A stretch of DNA of 27,524 nucleotides from a virus, in IMG/VR virus record IMGVR_UViG_3300025131_000327, positions 1 through 27,524 of that record, one strand, 5' to 3'. Both the position numbers and the translations under genes were made by a program. Shown here one piece after another: positions 9,501 through 16,414 of this stretch. Numbering within the stretch: the stretch's first letter is position 1; each line of letters opens with the position of its first letter. Below the pieces are notes generated by a model. That model had not been told where the DNA came from, made no database searches, and saw only the letters and a program-made list of their open reading frames with translations.

Positions 9501-9583
9501 TCAATTGGAACATTAATAATACTTTCGTCAATCTCTTCGATTTTTATCCCGGGAGATCTAAACCTAAAATTTTTAGCAGACAT
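6542..9583 (-). CDS. gp18: Contractile tail sheath protein gp18, enlarged
   Basis: The protein has 1013 residues. The N-terminus (FRFRSPGIKIEEIDESI, then GPVIVGRSQFGP and VSSVDEFTRTFG) is the classic start of T4-type sheath proteins. The C-terminal 250 residues are also diagnostic: an ANFPAEGIVVFGQKT strand, RINVRRLLIYLKRKI, then LFEQNVESTWNSF and a last strand with IEFIALDFIITKTG. These parts form the interlocking sheath core. T4 gp18 is 659 residues, so some 350 residues are extra, in the middle (about 130-700), beta-rich with many Ser/Thr/Gly/Tyr, and probably exposed on the outside of the sheath. A promoter-like segment lies 30-60 bases upstream, and the start has an AGGAG site. It is followed by the tube gene. 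Confidence 0.93.
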   Translation of the reverse strand: MSAKNFRFRSPGIKIEEIDESIINVPIESEVGPVIVGRSQFGPILKPVVVSSVDEFTRTFGVPSPGGFADSDLWRGENRTAPDYGAYAALAYLRNSAPVTFLRLGGVQHPNVDTSTTYGQAGWQTTKTTPATLLTDNGGAYGLWLLPSSSAADKAWPLGAIHGTGSLAAVFYMNSGSGISVMSASTTPRTKQLLPFSGQMHTADIQLQLTSSTAGGFDGKTVKTMRVSMDPSKGNFIRKVFNTSPIETNSTVVDSGKSELYWLGETFEDNIKELSDSAGTGFGTYAFISPLVQGSVEKGNYRYPAKAAKTGYVISQDLGIASEFDPLNTPTQRLFRIIGLTEGSWASKNLKISISNITYTAIDQDADPYGTFNVEVRSLGDSDDNPVLLESFESVNLNPRSARFIGRVIGDQYLKWDYTNDKIEIYGDYPNNSRYVRVDVHPTVKAGGVDAKLLPFGFLGPARRKKFQIFSGSTGGPAQTTFGYTDYASSYAYDTTSYNQGEATSYIFDQTGNGEKALNKYRFTGSLVWPDYLLRVTASNATRGLAKNAYFGIRTSRADSGRYPSPAYADLTYPLEEEKDSWIADNSTTFRTFAFSLDDVRQASSSTKGWTDNAIYATGSRVNTVTGFKSITQLGAYYKAEGSNKVAAYRYQSGDGWKVVLDAGYKAFTMPMHGGFDGVDIKQKNPFSIVNIAKDGGSSTDGRGNYAWYSVLTAIKMLRDPEFLDFNLAAVPGLVDSTLNTKLADYCRDRGDALAILDIDSGYRPIEDIRPSELTATGKRGTVSGAVADRRDNLSTTIHSYAATFYPWVDIHDGRTRSVVASPPTVAMMGVFGRVKQTSEVWFAPAGFSRGGLSDGTTGLRVVNVKDRLTSAERDELYDHGINPIANFPAEGIVVFGQKTLQLERSALDRINVRRLLIYLKRKIGAVARNVLFEQNVESTWNSFSGDAKGILEEVKDGLGIVDYKFVLDGTTTTPDMIDQNILYAKLFIKPARAIEFIALDFIITKTGAQFPE

Positions 9584-9615
9584 ACATTTATCTCCTATGC
9601 ATAGTTAAACTTTTA

Positions 9616-9644
9616 CTTATAATAAATAGATTGAAAAGAGTCAA
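9616..9644 (-). promoter_or_regulatory. Candidate promoter upstream of the tail sheath gene
   Basis: On the minus strand TTGACT (9644-9639) is followed by a spacer of exactly 17 bases and TATAAG (9621-9616), a near-consensus sigma-70-type promoter. Within it lies the 13-base CTATTTATTATAA (9629-9617), which occurs identically at 23866-23854, with a shorter form at 15439-15430. The site is about 33 bases upstream of the sheath ATG, in one of the few real intergenic gaps (83 bases). Confidence 0.5.
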
Positions 9645-9666
9645 AAGGAACAATAATCATAATTAA

Positions 9667-10563
9667 TCATTTTAAACTTTCAGGATTTTCGCCAAGTTCT
9701 CTATATTTTTTTGTAACATCGTTATGATCCGGCTCCTCACCCAATACCGACCTTTCCCTCGAGATTCTCAATTCGACTGGATTCTCTCTTACAACGTTGA
9801 TCGGCTTAACTTGATTTGCTCCATCGCCAATAAGGTAAGCTAAAACTTTAATATCAACTTTTGATTGAAATGTTCTTTCTTCTTCGCCCATGGAAAAAAT
9901 ATTGTTATCAACTCCATAATCGGTTTGAATAAAAGCTTCATAAAAATGACCATTACGTTTCAAGGGAAAATAATTAATTCCGCCCGTGTTTGTAACAAAT
10001 GGCGTAATCATCTCATTCATTTGTTGCTGATAATATGATTTGATTTTGACCTCATATGAAACATCAATATATACCGGAATTGGAATAGATACTGTTTTAT
10101 AAACTGTCTTTTTTCTTTTTTTTGGCAAAACAAAATTGATCTGCCTTCTGCTTCCGGCTTTGAGCGCATCAGCATTTGCAAAATTTGCTGTTTTATTTTG
10201 ATTAATCTTTTTTGTAATTTTGATTATTCCGCCACGATAATCATCAACCTCCGGAAGAGGAGCATATACCGCTCCTTTTTTTGTTCGGTCTTTAACAATC
10301 CCTGCTCTTCCAATCGTGATAAGAGGGTATACCAAGGCGCCGTCGGAATCATGGATTTCTTTATCGTTCTTGATCTGAAATGATCTTTCCGCGGTTGCCC
10401 AAATAACTGGGACTTTTTTAAATCCTTCATTTGTATTTGCGCTAATGTTTAAATGCTCGTCAACCCATTCAAACATGGCCATATCAATATTCTCTAAATT
10501 TGAAGGCTGAAGATATACAACATCTGCGTGTTCTAAACTGTTATCCATTTTGTTATTGGGCAT
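9667..10563 (-). CDS. gp15: gp15-like tail completion/sheath terminator protein
   Basis: The protein has 298 residues (T4 gp15 has 272). Indicative segments are MAMFEWVDEHLN near residue 28, VPVIWATAERSFQIKND, a central KKRKKTVYKTVSIPIPVYIDVSYEVKIKSY block, and QQMNEMITPFVTNTGG, a pattern typical of the T4 gp15 group. That protein caps the tail tube and sheath and docks on the neck. The gene starts inside the end of the gp14-like gene (11-base overlap), showing translational coupling, and it precedes the sheath gene, so the order 13-14-15 of T4 is kept. An ATG at 10548 is a possible later start, but the one at 10563 has an AGGG purine site at suitable distance. Confidence 0.7.
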   Translation of the reverse strand: MPNNKMDNSLEHADVVYLQPSNLENIDMAMFEWVDEHLNISANTNEGFKKVPVIWATAERSFQIKNDKEIHDSDGALVYPLITIGRAGIVKDRTKKGAVYAPLPEVDDYRGGIIKITKKINQNKTANFANADALKAGSRRQINFVLPKKRKKTVYKTVSIPIPVYIDVSYEVKIKSYYQQQMNEMITPFVTNTGGINYFPLKRNGHFYEAFIQTDYGVDNNIFSMGEEERTFQSKVDIKVLAYLIGDGANQVKPINVVRENPVELRISRERSVLGEEPDHNDVTKKYRELGENPESLK

Positions 10564-11044
10564 TGAAAGTTCCCTCTCTAACTCTTATGCACTTAGCGCC
10601 GATTTCAAAAGATTTATCTCCTCTCCCGAACAACCACTTTGGTTCTTCAAGCGATATTATTTCGTAATAAAGATCGGAGTATAAAACAAAATCTCCCACT
10701 CTCACATAAAGATTCTGATCTTCTGTGAGTCTTCTTTTATGAAAAGAAATGCTTATTGATTGAAGGCGATCAATTCCATAATTAGTTGCGGTCGTAGCGT
10801 GTCCATCAAACTTAACCATTGCCATGACACGCACAGGAGGGAGAAAACTTTTTTCCATAGATTCTCCATAAAGAGGGTGGAAATGTGTAGACTCCAGATC
10901 GATCGGATAGTAGAGGACTGTTTGGCCAATCACTCTTTCGATTAATTCATCATTAACCTGTTTTACCAAATTTCTCTCTTTTTGATTGAGAAACATTTGG
11001 GGTGGCGGAGCATCTGGTTGTGACCATTTGTTCTTTGTCGACAT
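10553..11044 (-). CDS. gp14: gp14-like neck protein
   Basis: The protein has 163 residues. Its core reads LVKQVNDELIERVIGQTVLYYPID, then THFHPLYGESMEKSF and PPVRVMAMVKFDG, which is the pattern of the T4 gp14 neck family, including the HPLYGE motif. The C-terminal half (VRVGDFVLYSDLYYEIISLEEPKWLFG) forms further beta strands. T4 gp14 (256 residues) forms, with gp13, the collar that seals the filled head and accepts the tail; this one is a shorter version. It sits between the gp13-like and gp15-like genes with 10-11 bases of spacing or overlap, consistent with a neck sub-operon. Confidence 0.75.
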   Translation of the reverse strand: MSTKNKWSQPDAPPPQMFLNQKERNLVKQVNDELIERVIGQTVLYYPIDLESTHFHPLYGESMEKSFLPPVRVMAMVKFDGHATTATNYGIDRLQSISISFHKRRLTEDQNLYVRVGDFVLYSDLYYEIISLEEPKWLFGRGDKSFEIGAKCIRVREGTFNAQ

Positions 11045-11054
11045 TTAGATTCTC

Positions 11055-12329
11055 CTAGCCCATAAAAATATAATTTGGCACACTAGTGTATACCTTTTGT
11101 GCGTTTTCTGTCATTGAAGCGTCATTTTCGATTAATTTTACATATGTCATTTCGTCAAGAATTGTTTTTAATTCTTCGCGAAGCTTATCTTGCTCTTCTT
11201 TAGCCTGACCAAGCAATTCAGAGTGGTTCAGAGTAACAGCATCGCCCGGAATAGGTATAGAGGTGAACTTGCCTCTAATCTGTCCCAACATCTCTTTAGA
11301 GAGTGCCAGAGCGAATCTTCTAATCCATTGCTTCCCTATTGAATTAATACTCTCATATGGTAGGTTTGCATACGGAATCGTATTCAAGTTATTAACCCCG
11401 TCGACTCCACCCGGCCTTCCAGATTGGCTTTCCCATGCATCTGTATCAACTGTAAATTCAAACCACATTCTCTTGTTGTTCAACAAACTTGGAGGAATTG
11501 GAAAAACTCTTAAGTTATTATCTCGAATCTCATATGAGTATTGAGAAGTTCTGGTGCGAATAGCATCTTCATATCCCGCTGCTTGAGCTTTGTTTTGCCA
11601 AACAGGAACCAATTGAAATGTTGAATCATCTGCGAATTGCCCATAAGTGCTTAAATTGCCTGTTGCCCCCAAGCCACCATAATATCCATAAAATCTCCAA
11701 ATTGCTCTTGGAGAAACATAATAAACACGGCGAATGAGAAGCCTTTTATCTGTATAGTTAATAGAAGAAGTGAGCGCTCCGCCTTCAATATTGCCAGAAA
11801 CAGCAGCAACCAAATCATAATCTTGGGTACTTGAAGTAAGTACGAAAGAAGCTGAATAAAAAGGCTGTGTTCCTCCCACAGTCGCTTCTGCTGATGCCGC
11901 ATCACCAAATCTTCTAGTGTATCCATAATCAAATTTCGTATATTTTAAGGCAACATTCCCACCGCTCAAACTAGCAGATAGTGATCCGGATTTATATTCT
12001 CCCAAATGATCAAAAGAACTTGTTGTGTTTCCTAATGAATCTCCCAAAGAATTCTTTGCTTGATGAATATTAATAATATACGAGTATTCTAAAGTTGCTT
12101 CTTCAAAAGCTGTATATACCTGTTCTTCTGTTATTTCAACCTCGAGAAGATCTCCTCCAAGTTTTTTATAAGTATATGCGACCTGAGCAACAGCGCCGGA
12201 AATGAAATCTGGTGAGTTTAAATACATTCCAAAAGGTACGGCTGTGGAAGTCACATTTGTTGTACTTCCGGTAGCGGGAAGTATATTAGCGCTTGTTTGG
12301 CTGTCTGGGGTTAAAGTAGGTATACCCAT
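11055..12329 (-). CDS. gp13: gp13-like neck / head-tail connector protein
   Basis: The protein has 424 residues. After a disordered Thr/Ser-rich start comes a helical block YTYKKLGGDLLEVEITEEQVYTAFEEATLEYSY (split about residues 52-84), which looks like the helical core of head-tail adaptor proteins. A long beta- and serine-rich middle follows. The C-terminal part has a second helical block (RRFALALSKEMLGQIRGKF, then NHSELLGQAKEEQDKLREEL) and a conserved-looking tail ending VPNYIFMG. This layout and its place before the gp14-like and gp15-like genes support a gp13 role; T4 gp13 is 309 residues, so this one carries an insertion. It starts after the gp23 terminator and has an AGGAG site 11 bases before its ATG. 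Confidence 0.6.
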   Translation of the reverse strand: MGIPTLTPDSQTSANILPATGSTTNVTSTAVPFGMYLNSPDFISGAVAQVAYTYKKLGGDLLEVEITEEQVYTAFEEATLEYSYIINIHQAKNSLGDSLGNTTSSFDHLGEYKSGSLSASLSGGNVALKYTKFDYGYTRRFGDAASAEATVGGTQPFYSASFVLTSSTQDYDLVAAVSGNIEGGALTSSINYTDKRLLIRRVYYVSPRAIWRFYGYYGGLGATGNLSTYGQFADDSTFQLVPVWQNKAQAAGYEDAIRTRTSQYSYEIRDNNLRVFPIPPSLLNNKRMWFEFTVDTDAWESQSGRPGGVDGVNNLNTIPYANLPYESINSIGKQWIRRFALALSKEMLGQIRGKFTSIPIPGDAVTLNHSELLGQAKEEQDKLREELKTILDEMTYVKLIENDASMTENAQKVYTSVPNYIFMG

Positions 12330-12383
12330 TCATCAGTTTCTCCTGTGGCAGAAAGGTCTTGTAGTAATTAGTTGTAGATAATA

Positions 12384-12420
12384 GAAAACCCCGAACCTTA
12401 TAAAAAGATCCGGGGTTTTC
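12384..12420 (-). terminator. Hairpin terminator after the major capsid gene
   Basis: A perfect 10-bp inverted repeat, GAAAACCCCG and CGGGGTTTTC, encloses a 17-base loop 35 bases beyond the gp23 stop. Read on the minus strand the stem ends in a GGGGTTTTC tract, as in Rho-independent terminators, and symmetry makes it potentially bidirectional. It separates the capsid block from the neck/tail block. Confidence 0.75.
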
Positions 12421-12454
12421 AAGAGTCTCATTCAAGCTCTATGGCGTTGAACTA

Positions 12455-14284
12455 TCAACTACCTCCGTCTTCTCCATCAAGCCCTCTGATAATAACCAGA
12501 CCATACATGTCGGGTCGAACCATTTTCTTAGCGTATCGAGTCATCACACCCTTGCGAGGTACGAAGTCTTCAACACCAAAGATGGTGGGAGTAACTTGCA
12601 GTGGCACATAAGGTGCGTACACATAACCAGACTCAAGGAATGAAGAACCTTTACGGCCAACAAGAACAACGTTCCTGTGGAAGTAGGGATCTACATAAAC
12701 TTCGAATTTCTTCGAAAGAGTTCCAGTTTTGAGGGCGCCGATGGTACCTTTAGCGGTATCAGCAGTTACACTAGCTCGGAAACCAGCGGTGAATTCCAAA
12801 ACGTTAGCAACTTCGGGTGAACAAACTACAAAGTTTGCTCCGCCTCGAAGTACTTTTCTATGAATTTCAGCGGAAACATCGTTGATGCTTTCAACCAAAG
12901 TCTCATACCATTCTGAAACGGTACCGGTGAAGTCAGGAGCTTTTGTAGCAGCGCCAACTTCGGCTCCGGTTGTTCTGTTTAGGAACATTCCCGGGCTTCT
13001 TGACCAATAACGCGTAGCAGCAGTTGCTCCGTTCACGAGATCGTTGAGAAGTTCTCTGTCGATTTCGAGTGCAATTTGCTCAGACAGAATGCTGGTAAGT
13101 TCCACTTCTGCATCCAAGTTATGATAAGCGTTGAGGTCTTGACCCAATTCTGGAGACCACTTGGCTTTCAGTTTCTTGGTTTGAGCGGTAACAGCGATGC
13201 TGTCCACTTTGATGTCAATCTCTGGGATTACATCAACGCCGCGGCCGTTAAAAGACTGTGAAGTAGTGTCGCCCGCGCCTTCAAGTCCCCATGGATCCGC
13301 GCCAAGAACAGAGCCAACAGCTCCGCCGATGTTGAAGTTGTCTCTAGTTGGATAGGTTCCAGCCAAAGTACCACCAACAAGCTGTGTACTATTCACAAGG
13401 GCGTTGGTCTGGACTCCGCTAGCGACACCAAAATCAACTTGGGCTGAAGCGGATGTACCAAAGACAGTAAAAATGAGGTTGGTTGTTCCCGAACCGGAAT
13501 ATTGAGTCAAGCGACGAACCAAGCCATAGTTTGTTCCGGCACCAAGACCGGTTATACCGGTCGCCAGTTGGGCGCGGGTGAAGTTAAATGCCGTAAGGTT
13601 GTCAAAGTCACCTTCTGAAAAGAGTGACGCCGATGCTTGAAATTGCATAACACAATAAGCCGTGTCCGAGCCAGACAAAGCCAAGATATCTGGGTCATAT
13701 CTAATAGACTTTTTGTCAGCTTCAGTAAGAGCTGCTCCTCCGCCTACGTTGATCAAGAACTTGCGTACAAGTGCCGGTGTGGCGGAACTAATAGCTCCAC
13801 TAGGGCTAGAATACGCACCACCCATCAAATAGGGGCCGCCCCTACTAAGAGAAGCTGTGGTGATAATATCAACACCACCAGTAATTTCGCTAGCAACCTT
13901 GGATCCACCATAAATGGATTTATCAACAGTATTGCCAAATCTAGCGCTATTATATGTAAAATCTAGGAAGAAAATCAGTCCAGAGGGTAAGCTCATAGGC
14001 TGAACGCTAACAATATCGTTAGCAATTAATCCGCCGAATACACGTCGGACGATGGGGAAAGCAACAGAAGAGAATCCTTCTACGTCGCCGGCCGCCATGG
14101 AAGAAGCTTCTTTCAAAAGCTGCTTCGCTTGGTTTTCCAAGAGACGTGACATCCCTTGTCGTTTAAAATCGTTATCAAGGCCTTCGAGCAGACCGGTTTT
14201 TTCCCACTTATTCAGCAGGGCTTCCCCCTCTTGTCGAAGATCCCTATCAACGATGCCTTCTGTCAATGTTTTTAATACAGACAT
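12455..14284 (-). CDS. gp23: Major capsid protein gp23
   Basis: The protein has 609 residues (T4 gp23 has 521). The N-terminal 60 residues are helical and charged like a gp23 propeptide, and LLKE at residues 56-59 fits the (I/L)xE rule of the T4-type prohead protease, so the mature coat protein would start at Ala60. Then comes the hallmark DVEGFSSVAFPIVRRVFG with NDIVSVQPMSLPSGLIFFLD, and near the C-terminus RGGANFVVCSPEVANVLE, KFEVYVDPYF and the end MYGLVIIRGLDG. Between residues 140 and 330 lies a Gly/Ser/Thr-rich insertion, probably an exposed domain. An AAAAGGAG ribosome-binding site precedes the ATG. It directly follows the scaffold gene and is followed by a strong terminator, consistent with very high expression. 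Confidence 0.95.
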   Translation of the reverse strand: MSVLKTLTEGIVDRDLRQEGEALLNKWEKTGLLEGLDNDFKRQGMSRLLENQAKQLLKEASSMAAGDVEGFSSVAFPIVRRVFGGLIANDIVSVQPMSLPSGLIFFLDFTYNSARFGNTVDKSIYGGSKVASEITGGVDIITTASLSRGGPYLMGGAYSSPSGAISSATPALVRKFLINVGGGAALTEADKKSIRYDPDILALSGSDTAYCVMQFQASASLFSEGDFDNLTAFNFTRAQLATGITGLGAGTNYGLVRRLTQYSGSGTTNLIFTVFGTSASAQVDFGVASGVQTNALVNSTQLVGGTLAGTYPTRDNFNIGGAVGSVLGADPWGLEGAGDTTSQSFNGRGVDVIPEIDIKVDSIAVTAQTKKLKAKWSPELGQDLNAYHNLDAEVELTSILSEQIALEIDRELLNDLVNGATAATRYWSRSPGMFLNRTTGAEVGAATKAPDFTGTVSEWYETLVESINDVSAEIHRKVLRGGANFVVCSPEVANVLEFTAGFRASVTADTAKGTIGALKTGTLSKKFEVYVDPYFHRNVVLVGRKGSSFLESGYVYAPYVPLQVTPTIFGVEDFVPRKGVMTRYAKKMVRPDMYGLVIIRGLDGEDGGS

Positions 14285-14309
14285 GTTTTTAATCTCCTTT
14301 TAAAATAAA

Positions 14310-15398
14310 TCACGACTTAATTCCGGCTAATTTCTGCCATCTAGAAGAAATAGCCTCTTCGATTGTGTCTCGTTCTCGTCGTCTTTTCGGAGACACAGTT
14401 AACAAGCTTCGTTTTTCAACTGCTTCACTTAGTGATTTTGGAGATCTTTTTCCGGATCCCCCCACCGTGTTTTGAAGTGTTTCAAAAATTGTTTTAGCCT
14501 GTTTAGGTGAATCAGCCCGTGATAATGCTTCGACAATATTTCCTTTTTGTCGCTCATTCAGAGAGGGATTAGATAAGACTTGATTCGTATAATATAATCT
14601 TGCGTTGGTTAGATTTGTCTCAACCAGCTTTGTTTTAAGTTGCTCAACTGTTGTTCCATATTTTTTATTTTTTGTTTCCATGACATTAATAATCTGGAGA
14701 GCTTGTTCCATTAATTTCTTTTGTTTATTGTTTTTATCTTCTAGCTCTTCAACTTTGTCTTTGATCGCATTCATTTCTTCGGCATATTCCCATTCCGCGC
14801 CTGTAAATGGCTGGAGGTGTCCGGTTGGAACAGTTCTGTAATCTACCTTAAGTTCTTCTTCAACTGCCTGTCGGATTTGGGATTCTGCAGCATATCTAGC
14901 TGTTTCCGGACTAGCTTCTTCTGCTTCGCCTTTTTCTTCTTCGTCAGAATCATCAAAGAAATCCATATCACCATCTTCCGTCAATTCAATTTCCTCATCT
15001 TCATCTTCGGTGAGGTCAATCTCGATCTCTTCGTCTAATTCCTCTTCCTTATCTTCCGAGACAAGAACCATGCTCTCTTCCTTGGGATTGAGTTCTCCGT
15101 AAATCTTTTCAATTTGCTCTTCAAGTTGTTCAAGATTAATTGTTATATCATTATCAGATTCTTCAACTGTTCTGTGCTTATAAGGAAATTGATCGTAGTT
15201 TTCTTCTTCCTCCACAACTTCTTCTTCACCTTCGGCTTCGTCTAGACCTAGATCAAGATCATCTTGTTCCAAAAGGCCATCGACGGCCGTTTTAACTTCT
15301 TCTGAATATTTTTCAATAATTGCTTGCTCTGCATTTTTCAGCGCGGCTTCTTTTAATGCCCCAGCATCAATAATTGCTTGTTCTAACATCGAAGACAT
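14310..15398 (-). CDS. gp22: Prohead core scaffolding protein gp22
   Basis: The protein has 362 residues. Residues about 45-175 are extremely acidic (long Glu/Asp runs); residues about 205-260 form a coiled coil rich in Lys/Glu/Gln; then comes a helical motif NARLYYTNQVLSNPSLNER with QKGNIVEALSRADSPKQAKT, and a basic tail ending RWQKLAGIKS. An acidic middle, coiled coil, basic C-terminus and position right before gp23 identify the T4 gp22-type scaffold, which forms the core inside the prohead and is later chopped up by gp21. Many (I/L)xE tripeptides (for example AIIE, LLE, LEE) are present as possible cleavage sites. A CTATTTAT motif and an AGGAG site lie upstream. Confidence 0.9.
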   Translation of the reverse strand: MSSMLEQAIIDAGALKEAALKNAEQAIIEKYSEEVKTAVDGLLEQDDLDLGLDEAEGEEEVVEEEENYDQFPYKHRTVEESDNDITINLEQLEEQIEKIYGELNPKEESMVLVSEDKEEELDEEIEIDLTEDEDEEIELTEDGDMDFFDDSDEEEKGEAEEASPETARYAAESQIRQAVEEELKVDYRTVPTGHLQPFTGAEWEYAEEMNAIKDKVEELEDKNNKQKKLMEQALQIINVMETKNKKYGTTVEQLKTKLVETNLTNARLYYTNQVLSNPSLNERQKGNIVEALSRADSPKQAKTIFETLQNTVGGSGKRSPKSLSEAVEKRSLLTVSPKRRRERDTIEEAISSRWQKLAGIKS

Positions 15399-15429
15399 AT
15401 TTTATACTCCTAAGTAAAATAATACTTTT

Positions 15430-15439
15430 TTATAAATAG
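15430..15439 (-). promoter_or_regulatory. CTATTTAT promoter-like motif upstream of gp22-gp23
   Basis: On the minus strand GACTACTATTTATAA lies about 32 bases before the gp22 start. It shares GACTnCTATTTATnA with the sites upstream of the terminase block and the sheath gene. Read on the plus strand the same bases give TATAAATAG, close to the T4 late-promoter core TATAAATA, but in that direction there is no gene to express. Confidence 0.35.
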
Positions 15440-15452
15440 TAGTCAGATTCAT

Positions 15453-15471
15453 TAAAATCCCTTTGGGTTAT
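15453..15471 (-). terminator. Weak hairpin after the 134-residue protein gene
   Basis: Just after the stop codon the minus strand reads AAAATAACCC AAA GGGATTTT: a three-base GC stem extended by an A/T stem with a bulge, followed by TTTT. It could be a weak terminator or mRNA end ahead of the gp22 promoter-like motif. Three GC pairs make it marginal. Confidence 0.3.
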
Positions 15472-15472
15472 T

Positions 15473-15877
15473 TTAGTTTATGATTATATAGCTCATTTTT
15501 ATCTCTGTATCATTAGCAACCGTTGTGCCGCTACTATTGACTAACATAAATTGATATTGATTATCTACCGTTAGGTAAGGAGCCGCAGTAAGACCAATAG
15601 CCTTTGATGAATGGCTAGAACTTAGACAAGTAAGAGCAACAAAGGCACCCTCATCTACTACTGAATTTGATAATACAATAAGGTTACTAGCTGGACTGGT
15701 AAAAACAGCACCATTTGCAGTCGTTCCGTTACTAGTGATAGTTAGAGTACCTCGGGCTCCAGTAGCGGATAATATATATGCAGAAGCCAGATCAACTGAC
15801 GCATCTGCTTTATTTGGAAAAGTAAAGCCATCTGATCCACTAAGAACTATATCCCCTGCAATATATTTGTAACTCAT
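15473..15877 (-). CDS. Small beta-rich probable virion protein (134 residues)
   Basis: I do not recognise a named family. The protein is almost entirely Ser/Thr/Ala/Gly/Val-rich with alternating hydrophobic strands (GTLTITSNGTTANGAVF, SNLIVLSNSVVDEGAFVALT, NQYQFMLVNSSGTTVAND), few charges and no signal peptide, so it should fold as a compact beta structure. It is third in a run of three such genes placed between the prohead genes and gp22-gp23, spaced by 1-12 bases. The setting suggests a capsid decoration, head-fibre or other virion surface protein made in the same transcript as the head genes. It is followed by a weak hairpin. Confidence 0.75.
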   Translation of the reverse strand: MSYKYIAGDIVLSGSDGFTFPNKADASVDLASAYILSATGARGTLTITSNGTTANGAVFTSPASNLIVLSNSVVDEGAFVALTCLSSSHSSKAIGLTAAPYLTVDNQYQFMLVNSSGTTVANDTEIKMSYIIIN

Positions 15878-15889
15878 TGTCTATATCCC

Positions 15890-16414
15890 CTATATCACGC
15901 GCCATTCGTCAGAACCGTTTGAGATCAAAGTTACTGAACCGTATGCGGCAATAATTTCAATTGAAGTTGCTCCATCAATCGTATCAGATCCTCCACGGGC
16001 AATCGTTATAGCGTTTGCTCCTGAAGCAGCATTTCCTTCGGCATCTTTAATGGTTAAAACAAATCCGGAACGAACACTAGCGCAGGTTGGAAGAGTTACA
16101 GTCTTTCCTCCGGTGGTTATGCCAATAACTCTATCAGCAGCGGTGGCTGATGTGTCAACAGCACTTTCTCTATAAGCAAAATTCATTTTTTCTACCTCAA
16201 ATAAGAAATCTCTTGGATTCAAACTCTGTGCAACAATATAAGCCTTATCTTCAAATGGAGGCAAAGGGCAAACATTTTGTGCGATCATCGACTTAACCGT
16301 AAACGGAATAAGAGAAAAGGGTATTTGATCAAGCGTTGGAGCTTTTCGCCTTTGTGCGCTTATATTAGCAGTTGTTTGTATTATAAAGCTGCTATCTGTG
16401 TATTTCCTCGCCAT
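15890..16414 (-). CDS. Probable head-fibre or decoration protein with phage-type beta repeat (174 residues)
   Basis: The first 85 residues are mixed (PTLDQIPFSLIPFTVKSM, then NPRDFLFEVEKMNF). The last 85 hold the beta pattern VTLPTCASVRSGFVLTIKDA, then NAITIARGGSDTIDG and YGSVTLISNGSDEWRVI, a motif that recurs in phage fibre and decoration proteins: a threonine/glycine-rich coil with regular ITI and VTLISNG strands. The start codon overlaps the previous gene's stop by one base (TAATG), so translation is coupled. No enzyme motif is visible. A trimeric surface protein on the head is my best guess; tail fibre is less likely because the gene lies among head genes. Confidence 0.7.
   Translation of the reverse strand: MARKYTDSSFIIQTTANISAQRRKAPTLDQIPFSLIPFTVKSMIAQNVCPLPPFEDKAYIVAQSLNPRDFLFEVEKMNFAYRESAVDTSATAADRVIGITTGGKTVTLPTCASVRSGFVLTIKDAEGNAASGANAITIARGGSDTIDGATSIEIIAAYGSVTLISNGSDEWRVI

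Noticed and set aside
15430-15439. T4-type late promoter (TATAAATAG) pointing rightwards on the plus strand
   Set aside because: No plus-strand gene lies downstream and all three copies have the same relation to minus-strand starts; kept only as an alternative reading of the shared motif.
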